From NCBI RefSeq assembly GCF_026745355.1, contig NC_079206.1:17014582-17078581 (forward strand): DNA of 64,000 bases, read 5' to 3'. Position numbers and translations under genes: made by a program. The stretch's first letter is position 1. Every line of letters begins with the position of its first letter. The notes below the pieces were generated by a model. The model was given only the letters and a program-made list of their open reading frames with translations, searched no databases and was not told where the DNA came from. Of the stretch, positions 1 through 10,945 are shown in pieces. Origin of the DNA: Beta vulgaris subsp. vulgaris (lineage: Eukaryota; Streptophyta; Magnoliopsida; Caryophyllales; Amaranthaceae).

Positions 1-49
1 AATCAGATGTTATAGTTGTTGTCCCTCAATTTGTGCAGTACTTGGAAAC

Positions 50-361
50 TGTTGAAGATATTGATCCTCCTAATGAAAGCTAAAAGTCCTACTGCCAGCT
101 CAGCTAAGATCAGCTCAACAGTTTGTTACAAATAGTTAGTTATAACTAGTAACCTGTTGATTACCTGTTTTGTTCAGGTTATATAACAGAATACTTTTCT
201 GTTATTTTGTAATGAGATCAGCATTATATAAAAGCTGATTCCTTCATCATTTTCAGTTGATGTAATAATTCTTCTACTGAATAAAATTCTCTCTCTCTCT
301 TCCTCTCTAATTTTCTTTCTCTCTATACTCTTCTATGGTGATCAGTTTATGAATTTCAATA
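50..361 (+). repeat. 5' LTR of copia element A
   Basis: 312 bp beginning TGTTGAAG. The last two bases are TA where the 3' LTR has CA, which looks like a C-to-T change. It contains a TATA-like stretch (tatataaaag near 224) and a CT-rich tract near 290-330, and it is directly followed by the primer-binding site. Confidence 0.93.
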
Positions 362-373
362 TGGTATCAGAGC
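362..373 (+). promoter_or_regulatory. Primer-binding site of element A (initiator tRNA-Met)
   Basis: TGGTATCAGAGC starts at the first base after the LTR. It is complementary to the 3' end of plant initiator methionine tRNA, the usual primer of copia elements. Confidence 0.93.
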
Positions 374-693
374 TGACTAAGTTCTTGATGTAATTGATTG
401 TTTCGATTTTAGCTGGATATTTTCTGCTGAATTTTTTCTTGATTCTGCGAATTTGAGGTTTGATCTATACCTCATTTTATTGCTAAATTTTTTCCTTGAT
501 AATCTGTTGATTGATTCAACTCGTGGTTGAATTTCTTCTTTGATTCTTATAATTCTGAAATTTGTTGTTATTACACAAGTTATGATATGAGAAATTTATG
601 TTGTTGATTGATTCTGAAATTTCATTCTCTGTGATTCTAATATTCTTGATCAGATTTTAATTGATCTTTCCTCTTTCTAAAATTCTTCTCAAA

Positions 694-2305
694 ATGTCTG
701 AAAACTCTGAGATTCCTACATCAAACTCCACAAACTCCACAATTCCGCTCACACAAAATCCTTCCAGTGTCTATTTTCTTCATCCTTCAGAAAATCCAGC
801 TAATTCACTTGTATCTGTGAAATTTAGTGGAGAGAATTTCACTGAATGGAAAAGAGGAATTACAATTGCTTTAGCCTGTAAGAATAAGTTACCATTCATA
901 GATGGAACACTTCCTAAACCATCACCATCTGATCCTGTTTTTCCTGCCTGGGAAAGATGCAATGCAATGGTTACTTCGTACATTTTGCATTCTCTTGATA
1001 CTAATATAGCTAGAAGTGTGATTTATTTCACATTTGCAAGAGAGATTTGGCGAGACCTTGAGGATAGATATTCTCAAAATTCTGGAGCACAGTTATACTC
1101 AATTCAGTAAAATCTTCATGAATTGACACAAGCATCTAGTCCAGTAGCTGAATTTTTCACTCAAATTAAAGCTCTATGGGACCAGCTCAATGACATTAAA
1201 CATGTTCCTGTATGTACTTGCAGTGGTTGTACATGTAATCTTACCAAACGAATTCTAGAACAACAGCAACAAGAGAGATTAATACAATTGTTGATGAAGT
1301 TGAACAAGCAATATGCAAATGTAAGATCTAACATCCTCCTGATGCAACCATTACCTAATGTCTCTTTGGCATATAGGTTATTGATTCAAGAAGAGCAATA
1401 AAGAAATGTTGCTACTGTTGAAATTCTCCTCCTATGGCCTTTGCAGCTGAAGATACAAAGAGATATACATCTTATCAATCTAATCCTTCTGTTGGTAGAG
1501 GTTCTGGTTCTTGGAACAGACCTTATCAATCTTATTCTACTGCTGGTAGAGGTTCTTGGCCTAGAAAAACTTTCTATTGTGAACATTGCAAGATGACTGG
1601 TCATTCAATTGAAAGATGCTTTAAACTCCATGGTCCTCCATCTGGTTACAAGGGAGGTAAAGGCAAACGAATTGCAGCTATTGTCTATGGTGATGATGAT
1701 GAAGGACAGTCAGATTATGATGCTGAACCAGCTCATCTTACTACTAGTCAGATTATGATGCTGAACCAGCTCATCTTACTACTGAGCAATACCAGAAGTT
1801 TTTGGATCATATGCAAGCACAAAACTCTACTAAGCAGCAACAATCAGTTCTATCTGATTCTCTGAATGCACAGAATCTTGTGCATTCAACTCATACTTCA
1901 GCTTATGTGGCAGGTACATGCTTATTGTCTTGTTTTAATGCTAAGTGGATCATTGACAGTGGTGCCACTAATCATATCTGTTCCAACTTAGATTTATTTG
2001 ATTCATATGCCAAGTTCACTAAACCCAACAATTCTATTACCATTGCTAATGGTAAGCAAGCTGTGGTTGAACACATTGGACATGTTAAGTTCCAAAATGG
2101 TGTGGTTCTTCAAAATGTGCTCCATGTACCAGGGTTTACTTTCAATCTTATCAGCACTCACAAACTATGCAAAGATCTTGATTGTGATGTTGTTTTCACA
2201 CATGATGCATGTTTACTCCAGGGTCATTCACAGACCAATACCCTAGTTCTTGGTAAATTGGAGTCAGGACTCTATGCTGCAGGAGCTGACTACGCTGTTT
2301 TATAG
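694..2305 (+). pseudogene. gag and protease of copia element A, broken
   Basis: The likely gag start is ATG 694. The N-terminal part is a copia-type gag domain with a W-rich core. An in-frame TAA lies at 1108-1110, another stop ends the frame at 1401, and a single-base frameshift near 1420 follows. A CX2CX4HX4C zinc knuckle (CEHCKMTGHSIERC) is encoded at 1578-1619. A direct tandem duplication of 38 bp (1708-1745 and 1746-1783) moves the reading frame again. The aspartic protease motif [10 protein letters not shown] has its catalytic Asp codon at 1955. The segment ends with a TAG at 2303-2305 and a TAA near 2348 before integrase. Gag would form the particle and protease would process the polyprotein; this copy can do neither intact. 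Confidence 0.93.
1708..1783 (+). repeat. 38-bp tandem duplication inside gag of element A
   Basis: Two identical 38-bp units (1708-1745, 1746-1783) lie head to tail. Because 38 is not a multiple of three, the second copy moves the frame from that of the zinc knuckle to that of the protease. Removing one unit would bring the two segments into one frame. Confidence 0.95.
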
Positions 2306-2368
2306 AAGAATGTGAAGCCTGCTAGTACACTGTGTATTGCAAATAATTAAGCAGTAAAACTATGGCAC

Positions 2369-3279
2369 TTGAGGCTAGGCCATTTGCCATTTAATAAACT
2401 TCATCATGTTATAGATGAGTTACACACTTCTACTACTTGTGATGATCTGTGTCAAGTGTGCCCTCAGGCTAAGCACACTAGATCTTCATTTCCTACTACT
2501 AGTATTAAAACCTCTGCTTGCTTTGAGCTTTTACATATAGACACTTGGGGTCCATACAAGATATCTACTCATGATGGTTGTAATCAGTTCTTAACAATAG
2601 TAGATGATTTTTCAAGACATACCTGGATTTTTCTTATGAAACATAAATCAGATGCAGTTGATATTCTTAAGCATTTTCTTGTTTATATTCAGACTCAATT
2701 TAATGCTTGTTTGAAGTGTATCAGATCTGATAATGCCAAGGAATTGTGTGAAGGAGCTATTTTACAATTTTATAAGCTTCATGGTATTGCTCATCAAAGG
2801 AGTTGTCCTGATACTCCACAACAAAATGGTGTTGTGGAGAGGAAGCATAGACACCTCTTGGAAACTGCAAGGAGTTTATTCTTTCAATCTCATGTTCCTG
2901 TGGATTTATGGGGAAAGTGTTTACTAATTGCCACTCATTTGCTTAATAGAATGCCATTAAGTTCTATACACTCCAAGACACCTTATGAGCTCCTTCATGG
3001 CACTAAACCTGATCTGAGTCACTTAAAAGTATTGATCCCAAGGCTACTTCATGTGTTTTCATTGGATACCCACATGATCAAAAGGCCTACAAAGTTATGG
3101 ACATCACAACCAAGAAAATTTTTATTTCCAGAGATGTTCAATTTCATGAGAAACACCTTCCCTTCCATTTTTCTGCCTCATCATCTTCATCTTCTCCTTC
3201 ACCTATTTTCCTTCCTATAAACACTTTACCTTCTCATGACTATCATTTTGAAGTTCCTGAACCATTTCTCTTTCCATAA
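2369..3279 (+). pseudogene. Integrase of copia element A, broken
   Basis: The region opens with the GAG-pre-integrase signature (LGHLPFNKLHH) and the HHCC zinc site, followed by the DDE core: Asp in HIDTWG, Asp in RSDNAKEL, Glu in NGVVERKH. The usual DTPQQNG motif precedes the Glu. Near 3033 the frame shifts and the segment that normally reads FGC is missing, which points to a short deletion; the frame ending at 3279 then covers the end of integrase (GYPHDQKAYKV). A Ser/Pro-rich linker follows. Integrase would insert the cDNA. The preceding stops at 2303 and 2348 and this deletion make it non-functional. Confidence 0.92.
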
Positions 3280-3587
3280 ACTTTTTCCCCACCTTCTTCT
3301 CTCCCACATACCACTGACCCTACCACCACAGATACTTCTTCTTCCATTTCTTCCTTACCTATCACTGAACCTACCTCCACAAATACCTCTTCTTCTATTT
3401 ATTCTTCCCCACAGTCTACTTCTAATTTAATTCCATCTGTCAGACACTCTAGTAGAACTACAAAACCTCCTATATGGTTGTCAGATTATGTAGCTTCTGT
3501 CAGTCTTTCACCTCATTGGTGTAATCTTGTTCATTTGAGACTCTTCCATCTACTATTCAATCACTCATAGCTCACACTTCCTCTATC

Positions 3588-5164
3588 ACTGAGCCTAGTA
3601 GTTATTTGGAAGCTTCTCAGCATGAAGGATGGGTAGATGCTATGCAAAAGGAGATACAAGCCTTAGAGTGATGGCACATGGATACTCACTACTCTTCCTA
3701 CAGGGAAAAAGGCAATAGGTTGCAAATGGGTTTTTAAAGTCAAGCTTAAAGCTGATGGTTCTCTAGAAAGGCTCAAGGCTAGACTTGTTGCAAAAGGCTT
3801 TACACGGCAATATGGGGTTGATTTTGAGGAAACCTTTTCACTAGTTGTTAACATGGCAACTATCAGATGTCTCTTGTCCTTAGCAGCTAGTAAGGAATGG
3901 TCTATCTTTCAATTAGACATCAACAATGCATTCTTGCATGGGGATCTTTCAGAAGATATTTATATGCAGATGCCTCAAGGTATTCCTAATCCTAATAAGC
4001 TTGTTTGCTTGCAAGTTACAGAAATCCTTGTATGGGCTTAAGCAAGCCTCAAGGCAGTGGTTTGCGAAGTTGACTTCAGAATTACTTGCACAAGGTTTCT
4101 TACAATCCAAAAATGACTACTCTTTGTTTCTCAACAAGAGTGAGTCACACATTATCATAGTTGCCATCTATGTAGATGACATAATCATAACAGGGACTGA
4201 TGTTGCTGCAATTAAAGCTTTGAAGCTCCATTTACATAATGTCTTCTGTATGAAAGATCTTGGAAAAATGCATTACTTCTTGGGGATGGAAGTAAGTTAT
4301 GTTCATCAGGGCATTATTATGACCGAAAAGAAGTTTTCTAAAGAACTTCTTCAGTCCAGTACATTGGATGTCTCCAAGATTGCTAAAACACCTCTCTCTG
4401 TGAATGTGAAGTTGCTTGCTGATTCAGGAGAGTACTATTCAGATCCTGCACTTTACAGAAGCTTAGTAGGTAAACTAAATTTCTTAACTCACACAAGGCC
4501 AGACTTGTCCTATGTTGTTCAAACTCTAAGTCAGTTCATGCACCAACCTAGAGTTGAACATTTCACTGCCTTACATCATGTTTTAAGATACCTTGCTGGC
4601 ACCTTAGGACAAGGTATCTTGTTAATAGCCACATCTCAGTTAACTTTGAGGGCTTATTCTGATTCTGACTGGGCATCATGCCCCAACACCAGAAGATCTG
4701 TTACAGGCTATGTAATGCTTCTAGGTACTTCTCCTATCTCCTGGAAGTCCAAGAAGCAAGCTACTATTTCCAAGTCTTCTTCTGAGGCAGAATATAGGGC
4801 AATGGCTGCTGCAGCAGCAGAAATTACATGGCTAGTCAGGCTCTTGCAAGAATTGGAAGTTACAAACCTTAAACCTATTAAATTATTATGTGACAATCAA
4901 TCTGCTATTTCTATTGGTAAAAATCCAGTTCTACCTGAGCGTACTAAACATATAGAACTTGATTACCACTTCACAAGGGAAAAGGTGATGAAAGGACTTA
5001 TAGAGTTGTCTTACTTGCCTACACAAGAACACTTAGCTGATCTTTTTACAAAGGCATTGCCTTCTTCTCAACATTTACGTCTGAGTTCCAAGCTAGGAAT
5101 GGTTGATTCCCTCGCTAGCTTGAGGGGGGCTGTTGAAGATATTGATCCTCCTAATGAAAGCTAA
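3588..5164 (+). pseudogene. Reverse transcriptase and RNase H of copia element A, broken
   Basis: The reverse transcriptase begins around the GWVDAMQKE motif, changes frame after an apparent 2-base loss at about 3669 (next to an in-frame TGA), and runs through KARLVAKGFTR and QLDINNAFLHG. A 4-base tandem duplication (ttgc twice, about 4006-4013) shifts the frame just before the KSLYGLKQ motif. The remaining frame is open to 5164, with the catalytic YVDD box at 4169-4180 and an RNase H domain (YSDSDWA, SSSEAEYRA). The stop codon lies 34 bases inside the 3' LTR. Domain order and motifs are unmistakable for copia. Confidence 0.94.
5121..5130 (+). promoter_or_regulatory. Polypurine tract of element A
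   Basis: The G-rich run tgaggggggc sits directly before the 3' LTR, where plus-strand DNA synthesis is primed. Confidence 0.85.
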
Positions 5165-5441
5165 AAGTCCTACTGCCAGCTCAGCTAAGATAAGCTCAAC
5201 AGTTTGTTACAAATAGTTAGTTATAACTGGTAACCTGTTGATTACCTGTTTTGTTCAGGTTATATAACAGAATACTTTTCTATTATTTTGTAATGAGATC
5301 AGCATTATATAAAGCTGATTCCTCATCATTTTCAGTTGATGTAATAATTTTTCTGCTGAATAAAATTCTCTCTCTTTCTTCCTCTCTAATTTTCTTTCTC
5401 TCTAATACTCTTTTATGGTGATCAGTTTATGAATTTCAACA
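5131..5441 (+). repeat. 3' LTR of copia element A
   Basis: 311 bp from TGTTGAAG to TTCAACA, nearly identical to 50-361. It is followed by the TSD GAAAC (5442-5446), after which the integrase frame of element B resumes. Confidence 0.95.
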
Positions 5442-5446
5442 GAAAC

Positions 5447-6230
5447 ACATTTCAAAGGCATAGTACAGTTTATTAGAACTGGTAACGCTCCTGAATTATG
5501 TGAGGGATTACTTATATAATTCTACTTGCATAAAGGCATAATGATTTAGAAAAAGTTGTCTTGATACTCCCCAACAAAATGAGGTTGTTGGGAGAAAACA
5601 TGATAGACATATTCTAGCAGAGATTTCTAGAGCATTGTTTTTCCAAGACAAACTTCTTGCTCGGTATTGGGGGTGAGTGTGTTTTATGTGCAATGCATCT
5701 TATCAATAGAATGCCATTACATGTTCTCTATAATTTCAGTCCTTATGAAAAGTTGTTTGGTGAAGCCCCGAATCTTGATCACTTGAGAATTTTTGGGTGT
5801 TTGTATTTTGTTCCTACACTAAGACAACATAGGTCTAAATTTCATCTTAAGTTTGTCCCTCGTATTTTTCTTGGCTACTCTTCTGGCTAAAAGGCACATG
5901 AAGTTCTAAAATTACGACACTTTTCAAATTCTTCAAATTTCATTTGTTTTCATCAAGAACACTTCTCTTTCAATAACTATCAATCTTCTACTCAACCTTC
6001 TTCTTCTACATTTCAATTCTTCTCACGTACTGTTATTGACCATACTATAATCTCTTTTGACGACATTCTAGATTTTTCAATTTTCCTCTGCATCTACTTC
6101 ACATAATACATGACTCTTCATCGCACTCTCTAAACACAATCTTACCATTATCTCCTACTCCATTGACTTCTATGATCCCCTCATTCATCTCCTTCTCCTA
6201 TTTCGTCTGATCTCACACCTACTCATATTC
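5447..6230 (+). pseudogene. Integrase end of copia element B, degenerate
   Basis: This continues the frame interrupted at base 49. It shows copia integrase motifs in decayed form: the RTGNAPELC region (canonical RSDNA), [13 protein letters not shown] (canonical NGVVERKH) and, in the longest open piece at 5657-5890, CAMHLINRMPL, PYEKLFG and IFGCLYF. In-frame stops occur (for example near 5516 and 5888). A Ser/Thr-rich linker follows and is cut at 6230 by the next insert. Confidence 0.85.
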
Positions 6231-7173
6231 AAGGCCGGCTATTGGCCTGTGCAAACATACCAATAGCACAGGGCCCAAAATAAAATAGGGCCCCCAATCT
6301 GGGAAAATAGTAGAATAAATGTCAAAAATGCAACATGAATTACAATAAATGCAGTGGCTCGGTAGTCTTGGGATAAACTTAAGGATGCTTTTGTACGAAG
6401 GTGTGGGGTTCGACTTTGCTCAACATGAATTACCTGTTCAATTTTATAAGCTTCTTTTACTTTTAAATTTTTGTTTGAAAAGAACCACAAAGAAGTATCA
6501 TTACCATTTCCTATCCTATGAATTAAGCCACTTTCAAAAATCTATTAAAGTTTTCATACTTCCAAATAATAAAATATCAATTTTCAACTTATACTAATAT
6601 GACTTTTATCATCTAAAGAAAAGCAGCTATATGTTGTAATTTTAACTCTATTCAATTTTTTTTACCAAAAATCTTATGATAAAAAGTACTTCTATCTTAG
6701 AGACATTTAGATAGTATACCTAAGAAATTTTCTAGGCAATACATCTTTAGAAAAACATCTATTAACCGTCTTCAAAGTATAATGATTAAACATCTTTTTA
6801 AACGATACGTTTATTAGGATTGTCTAACTTAAAATTTTAATTATTAACTTAGAATTAAATATGTTAAACTTGAAGCGCTGATTAATCATAAGACTTCTCA
6901 TTGCAAAGTTGTATATTGTTAAAAAGTAATTTTAAATTTTTTTTTTATCTCTTTATGAGTTTCATATGTCTTGTATTCGTATCTTCATCGCTAAATTTTA
7001 CAATCCCCTACCACTATGTAAATATAGAAAAAGTTTAGGTGTTTCATCATATAATCTAAAGGATATTAATAATAATACTATGGAGTATAATCTTATATTA
7101 TAATATGATATGGAATTTTTTAAGACACCTTGATTTATAATTAGCACGGGTCCGTAATTATTTAAGACGGCTC
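6231..7173 (+). mobile_element. 943-bp unclassified insertion in element B with 12-bp TSD
   Basis: The 12-base sequence CTACTCATATTC occurs at 6219-6230 and 7174-7185, on either side of sequence that does not belong to copia. The insert opens with a GGCC-rich stretch (aaggccggctattggcc) and ends with taagacggct. I see no terminal inverted repeats and no poly(A). It includes a tRNA-promoter-like segment near 6350-6420 with an A-box-like tggctcggtag and a B-box-like gggttcgact. Long TSDs fit a non-LTR or Mutator-like origin, but the class stays open. Confidence 0.6.
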
Positions 7174-7185
7174 TACTCATATTCC

Positions 7186-9190
7186 ATCATATACTCAAAA
7201 CTCTCAAAACGCTGAAAGTAACTGACACGAAACTGATGTTATTGTTGATATCAGTTCTATCTTACAACATAGAAGGAGTTCTAGAAGTGTAGCCCCTCTT
7301 TTTCACTTGTCAGATTACATTTGTAATACAGCTTCTTCTACTCCTTGGTGCATGTGCTCTTATTTCTTATACTGATTTACCTTCTCATGATACTGCCAAC
7401 ATTTCTTTAATTGAAAGCCTAGTTGAACCAAGTAGTTATCAAGAGGCAGCTTCTTATGCTAGATGGATAGAAGCTATGAATAAGGAAATTCCGGCTTTAC
7501 AACACAATAGTACTCGGATCTTAATTAATTTGCCACCTTCTAAGAAACCTGCAGGGTGTAAATAGATCTATAAGGTCAAGCATAAATTAAATGAAACTGT
7601 AGACAGGTTTAAAGCAAGACTAGTTCCTAAAGGGTATCACTAGAAGTGGGGGAATGATTTTGATGAAACTTTCTCTCCTGTGATTAAGCTAGAAACTGTG
7701 AGATGTTTTGTTGCCTTAGCAGCAAGTAATGGATCGGATTTGTTTCAGTTGGATGTAAATAATGCATTCTTTCATGGAGGAAGAAATGTACATGACAATG
7801 CCTGAAGGTATTCCTAATCATTCACATAAAGTTTACAAGCTTGTCAATATTTATATGGTATCAAACGCAATGGTTTTACAAGTTTAAGGGGGAGTTATTA
7901 CTCAAAGGATTTATTCAATAAAAAAATAATTACTCCTTATTGATTAAACACACCCTTGAACGGATCACTATCTTGGCTATTTTATATGGATGATATAATC
8001 GTCACAGAGGATAATTTGGATGTTATACAAGACATCAAAGCTCATCTAGATCATGTCTTCGGAATCAAGGATCTAGGATAGTTGTGGTTCTTTCTAGGCA
8101 TAGAAATTGGATATTTAGAGTCTAAAATTTGCTGAACTCAGAAGAAATTTACTAAAGAGTTACTTGATATCGCTGGAATAACTACTCAAGAGTTGTTGCT
8201 ACTCCTCTCCCTATTAATCTTGAACTTTTAGCTGATGAAGGTCCTCTGTATGATGATCCTAGCAAATACAAGTGTTTAGCAGAAAAGTTAAACCTTCTTA
8301 CACATACAAGACTTGATTTGGCCTATAAAGTGCAACACCTTAGTCAGTTTCTTCAAGTTTACAGGGTTCTACACTTTGAAGCCTTAAATCACGTTCTGAA
8401 ATATGTAGCTTCTACTAAGGGGTAAGGAATTTTACTTAAAGCTTCTGATCAGTTAACACTCCAAGCTTATTCTCATACTAGGGCTTGTGTTGATTCCAGA
8501 AGATCTATATCTGGATATGTTCTCTTAGAAAACTCTCCACTCAGTTGGAAGTCAAAGAAGCAAGGAATTGTGTTTAAAAGCTCCTATGAAGCATAGTATA
8601 GATCTATGTCTAGTGCAGCTAGTGATTTGACATGGCTGGTAAGACGTCTTGAAGAACTTGGGGTAACAACAAAACTTAAACCAATGACTTTACACTGTGA
8701 TAACTAGAGTTCTATCCACATATATAGCTAAAAACCTTGTGCACCATGAACGTACAAAACACATAGAAATTGATGCGCACTTCATAAGGGACAAGGTCTT
8801 GGAAGAGTTTTTACAGATTACTTATCTACCCAATTCATCTCAGATTGCAGATGTTTTTACAAAGATGTTGCGCTCTCGATGGTTCACTAATCTATACTAA
8901 TATATTAAAAAGCGTGCGTAAACCAGGAACGGTGCCACGTGGCACTCTCCCTAGGGAATTTTAGTTCATGAAATCCATGTACAATAAAAAAATTAGAAAT
9001 TGCATAGTATAAGTTTTGATCCCATGACCTCAAGTTCATGTACTTAAGTTTTAACCACTAGACCAAGTTGTATTTAGTGCTATCATATCAAAGTACAATA
9101 TTAATAAATGAAAATTTTCTTACCCGGGGCATAGCCTGGGCCAAATAACTAGTTTTCTTTCAAAAATTGACATGGTTGATACCTTCATTA
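7186..9190 (+). pseudogene. Reverse transcriptase and RNase H of copia element B, degenerate
   Basis: Reading in changing frames shows ESLVEPSSYQEA, KARLVPKGYH, FQLDVNNAFFHG, YMDDIIVT (the catalytic box, near 7988), GYLESK and RNase H remnants (SAASDLTWLVRRLEEL, HFIRDKVLEEF, QIADVFTKML). At least ten stops or frameshifts separate these blocks. The C-terminal frame is interrupted at 8891-9152 by a Helitron and resumes at 9153, ending at about 9209 just inside the LTR, as in element A. This is a much older copy than A. Confidence 0.88.
8891..9152 (+). mobile_element. Small non-autonomous Helitron (262 bp)
   Basis: It starts with TCTATACTAATATATT and ends in CTAG. The end is preceded by a short GC stem-loop (cccggg...cctggg, 9123-9140) 8 bases before CTAG. 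It lies exactly between A (8890) and T (9153), the Helitron target, without a TSD. Removing it joins the RNase H C-terminal frame of element B without a gap. On the minus strand it contains a tRNA-promoter-like stretch (tggtctagtggttaaaa, near 9060) and, near the 5' end, a gtgccacgtggcac palindrome. Confidence 0.88.
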
Positions 9191-9200
9191 GTTTGGGGGG
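9191..9200 (+). promoter_or_regulatory. Polypurine tract of element B
   Basis: gtttgggggg directly precedes the TG that opens the 3' LTR of element B. Confidence 0.75.
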
Positions 9201-9981
9201 TGTTAAATAAAATTAGATAATATGAAGAAACAGCAACATGTTCTCAACAATCTACCAGCTCAATAGCCACCTCAGCAGGATTTAGTTAGCATCACCTCAA
9301 AGTCAGTTAGCTTGAGTCAATTATGTTAGTTAGTTTTATTTTCCCTTTCGTCTTCTTCTCTATTCTACTACTTGTATATAAACTATTCTCTCAGCATATG
9401 TTCATACTAGCCTTCATATGCACGCGATGCGTGCGTTAATTTCAAAATTTGTTATTCTATTAGATACTCCATTCGTACTTTATTTATGATTAAACTTAAA
9501 TGTGAAAAATTTAACAGTTAGATGAATTTAGATATATTAATTCGCTAATGTAAAAAAATAAAAAGGTTGTGAGTGATTGTTAATATTACTTTTTTGTGAA
9601 TGAATATCGAACAGAAAGAACAAAAATAATGAGTTGGTTTAACTGAATTAAAGAGTATCAAAAGTAGTGAACGTTCAGACTTTTCATGTGCACGTTATGT
9701 ATGCCATCTTTTTTTATAAGGTATAAATATTTTGTTCATTTACTTTTTGATTGGAGTATTTGATGCATGTACCATTTTAAACTTGTTTTAAATGGCAAGT
9801 TGGAATGAGAATTTTTAAATGATTTGCTTTTGTAATTTTTTTCATTCCATTAATTAAATCATTAAGGGTATTTTAGTCACTTCAAAAGAGGACACCACAC
9901 CTCCTCCCTTGGCTTATATAACAAAGATTCACTCAGAGAATTATAAACTTAAGTTGTAATTCTCTCTGTAAAACTCTCTCA
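9201..9981 (+). repeat. 3' LTR of element B, split by a Helitron
   Basis: The LTR begins TGTTAAAT after the polypurine tract. A likely end is CTCTCTCA at 9981, giving about 260 bp without the 521-bp Helitron. The CT-rich stretches and the tatataa at 9376 fit a copia LTR. The 3' boundary is a guess, because the 5' LTR is outside the window. Confidence 0.6.
9407..9927 (-). mobile_element. Non-autonomous Helitron (521 bp), minus strand
   Basis: Read on the minus strand it begins TCTTTGTTATATAAG (ending at 9927) and finishes with a perfect 6-bp hairpin (GCACGC and GCGTGC, 9420-9434), about 9 bases, then CTAG (9407-9410). The flanks are A and T, as Helitron targeting requires. It lies in the 3' LTR of element B. 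Its body resembles the copy at 22044-22470. Confidence 0.85.
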
Positions 9982-10289
9982 GTAAATGGAAGGAAAACTT
10001 ATTTCAAATAAGCCAATATTTGCGCGATCTTCTCAAAATAAGTAAATTTTTGGATTAATCCTGACTAAGTTAAGCTTCTGTGACTGTTTTTTTTTAGTTT
10101 AACATGGTTGAGTCCTATTTAATAGGTTACATGTGATGCGTATTATAATATGATTGGTTCACTTTTTATTTTTTTGTGCTTTTTTCATATCCTTAATTTT
10201 ATTTCTGATTTTTGCGTAACCCTCCTCCCCACACTTTCTCTCTCCTTCCCCTCCAGACCATCTCTCTCCTCCACTCCCTTATCCACCGC
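9982..10289. other. Unassigned AT-rich DNA
   Basis: I see no gene or element signature in this stretch beyond AT-rich sequence and a T-run near 10090. Confidence 0.5.
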
Positions 10290-10662
10290 CCCTATCCACC
10301 TCTCACCATCTTTTGCCTCAACGTCATCTACCTCCACAACAACTTTCTTGTGGGGCCTATCCCCTAGTAGTTGCTCCTCCTCGTCCGTCTGACCACCTTT
10401 GACGTCTCTTTCAACTGCCTCTCCGGAATAATCCCGCCTTCCATTGGGAATCGCACTGGAGAAATACCCCACTTTAATGCGGCGTTGTTTCAAGAGAACA
10501 AGGAGTCTTATGAGTACCCCGAGTCATTCAAAAGCAAAATGTTGTCTTTAATGGTGGTTCTTGGGATTGAACTTGGAAGCGGGCTTTTGAGCCTTGTTGT
10601 TAGCTTTGCTGTTAGAGTTTTAGGTGGTGGGTTAATTGGGTGCTTATGGTGGGGGTTTTGAT
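10290..10662 (+). pseudogene. LRR receptor-like kinase fragment (remnant)
   Basis: One frame shows leucine-rich-repeat text: VIYLHNNFLVGPIP, then two stops (TAG TAG near 10366), then LTTFDVSFNCLSGIIPPSIGN. It continues with a TGEIPHFNAALFQEN juxtamembrane-like stretch and a hydrophobic segment (VVLGIELGSGLLSLVVSFAVR) like the membrane helix of plant LRR receptor kinases. No kinase domain follows. The GC content is higher than in the neighbours, so this is probably a copied or captured gene fragment. The exact family member cannot be named. Confidence 0.55.
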
Positions 10663-10945
10663 AAGTGGTTTGTGGATGGTAATACTAGTGGTTTGGGTGG
10701 TAGTAGTAGGAAGGAGGTGGTGGGTGAGAATTGAAAAAGAAAATAAGAAGTAAAACGTTTTGACTCATTAAAAAAGAATAACCCTATAAGTTTTACTCAA
10801 TCGAAAACAATTAAAGGGTAGACCTAAAATGGGAAGATTTTCTAAAGGTTAGACTTATTTAAAACAATTTTTCTTAAATGGAATTAGTTTTAGCTCGCGA
10901 GCTCGGAATTGAGAGCAATCAGGGACAAAATTGCTTATATTCTTA

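Larger units (their letters stand above)
50..5441 (+). mobile_element. Ty1/copia retrotransposon A, full structure, inactive
   Basis: A 5.4-kb LTR element with matching LTRs (50-361 and 5131-5441), a primer-binding site just inside the 5' LTR, gag, protease, integrase, reverse transcriptase and RNase H in copia order, and a G-rich tract before the 3' LTR. It is flanked by the 5-bp TSD GAAAC at 45-49 and 5442-5446. The LTRs differ at about 8 bases plus 3 one-base indels, so the insertion is fairly recent. The coding region has several stops and frameshifts and cannot make a full polyprotein. Confidence 0.95.
1..9981 (+). mobile_element. Old degenerate Ty1/copia retrotransposon B, 3' part
   Basis: This is the host element for the first 10 kb; its 5' half lies outside the window. 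Bases 1-49 and the sequence from 5447 form one continuous integrase reading frame once element A and one TSD copy are removed. The rest of pol (integrase end, reverse transcriptase, RNase H) follows with many stops, then a purine tract at 9191-9200 and a 3' LTR. It carries four insertions: element A, a 943-bp insert at 6231-7173, and Helitrons at 8891-9152 and 9407-9927. The domain order integrase before reverse transcriptase identifies Ty1/copia. Confidence 0.85.

Noticed and set aside
10150..10392. 80-codon frame with a hydrophobic start, as a secreted protein
   Set aside because: It is out of frame with the LRR-like text that follows and is pyrimidine-driven (Leu/Ser/Pro).
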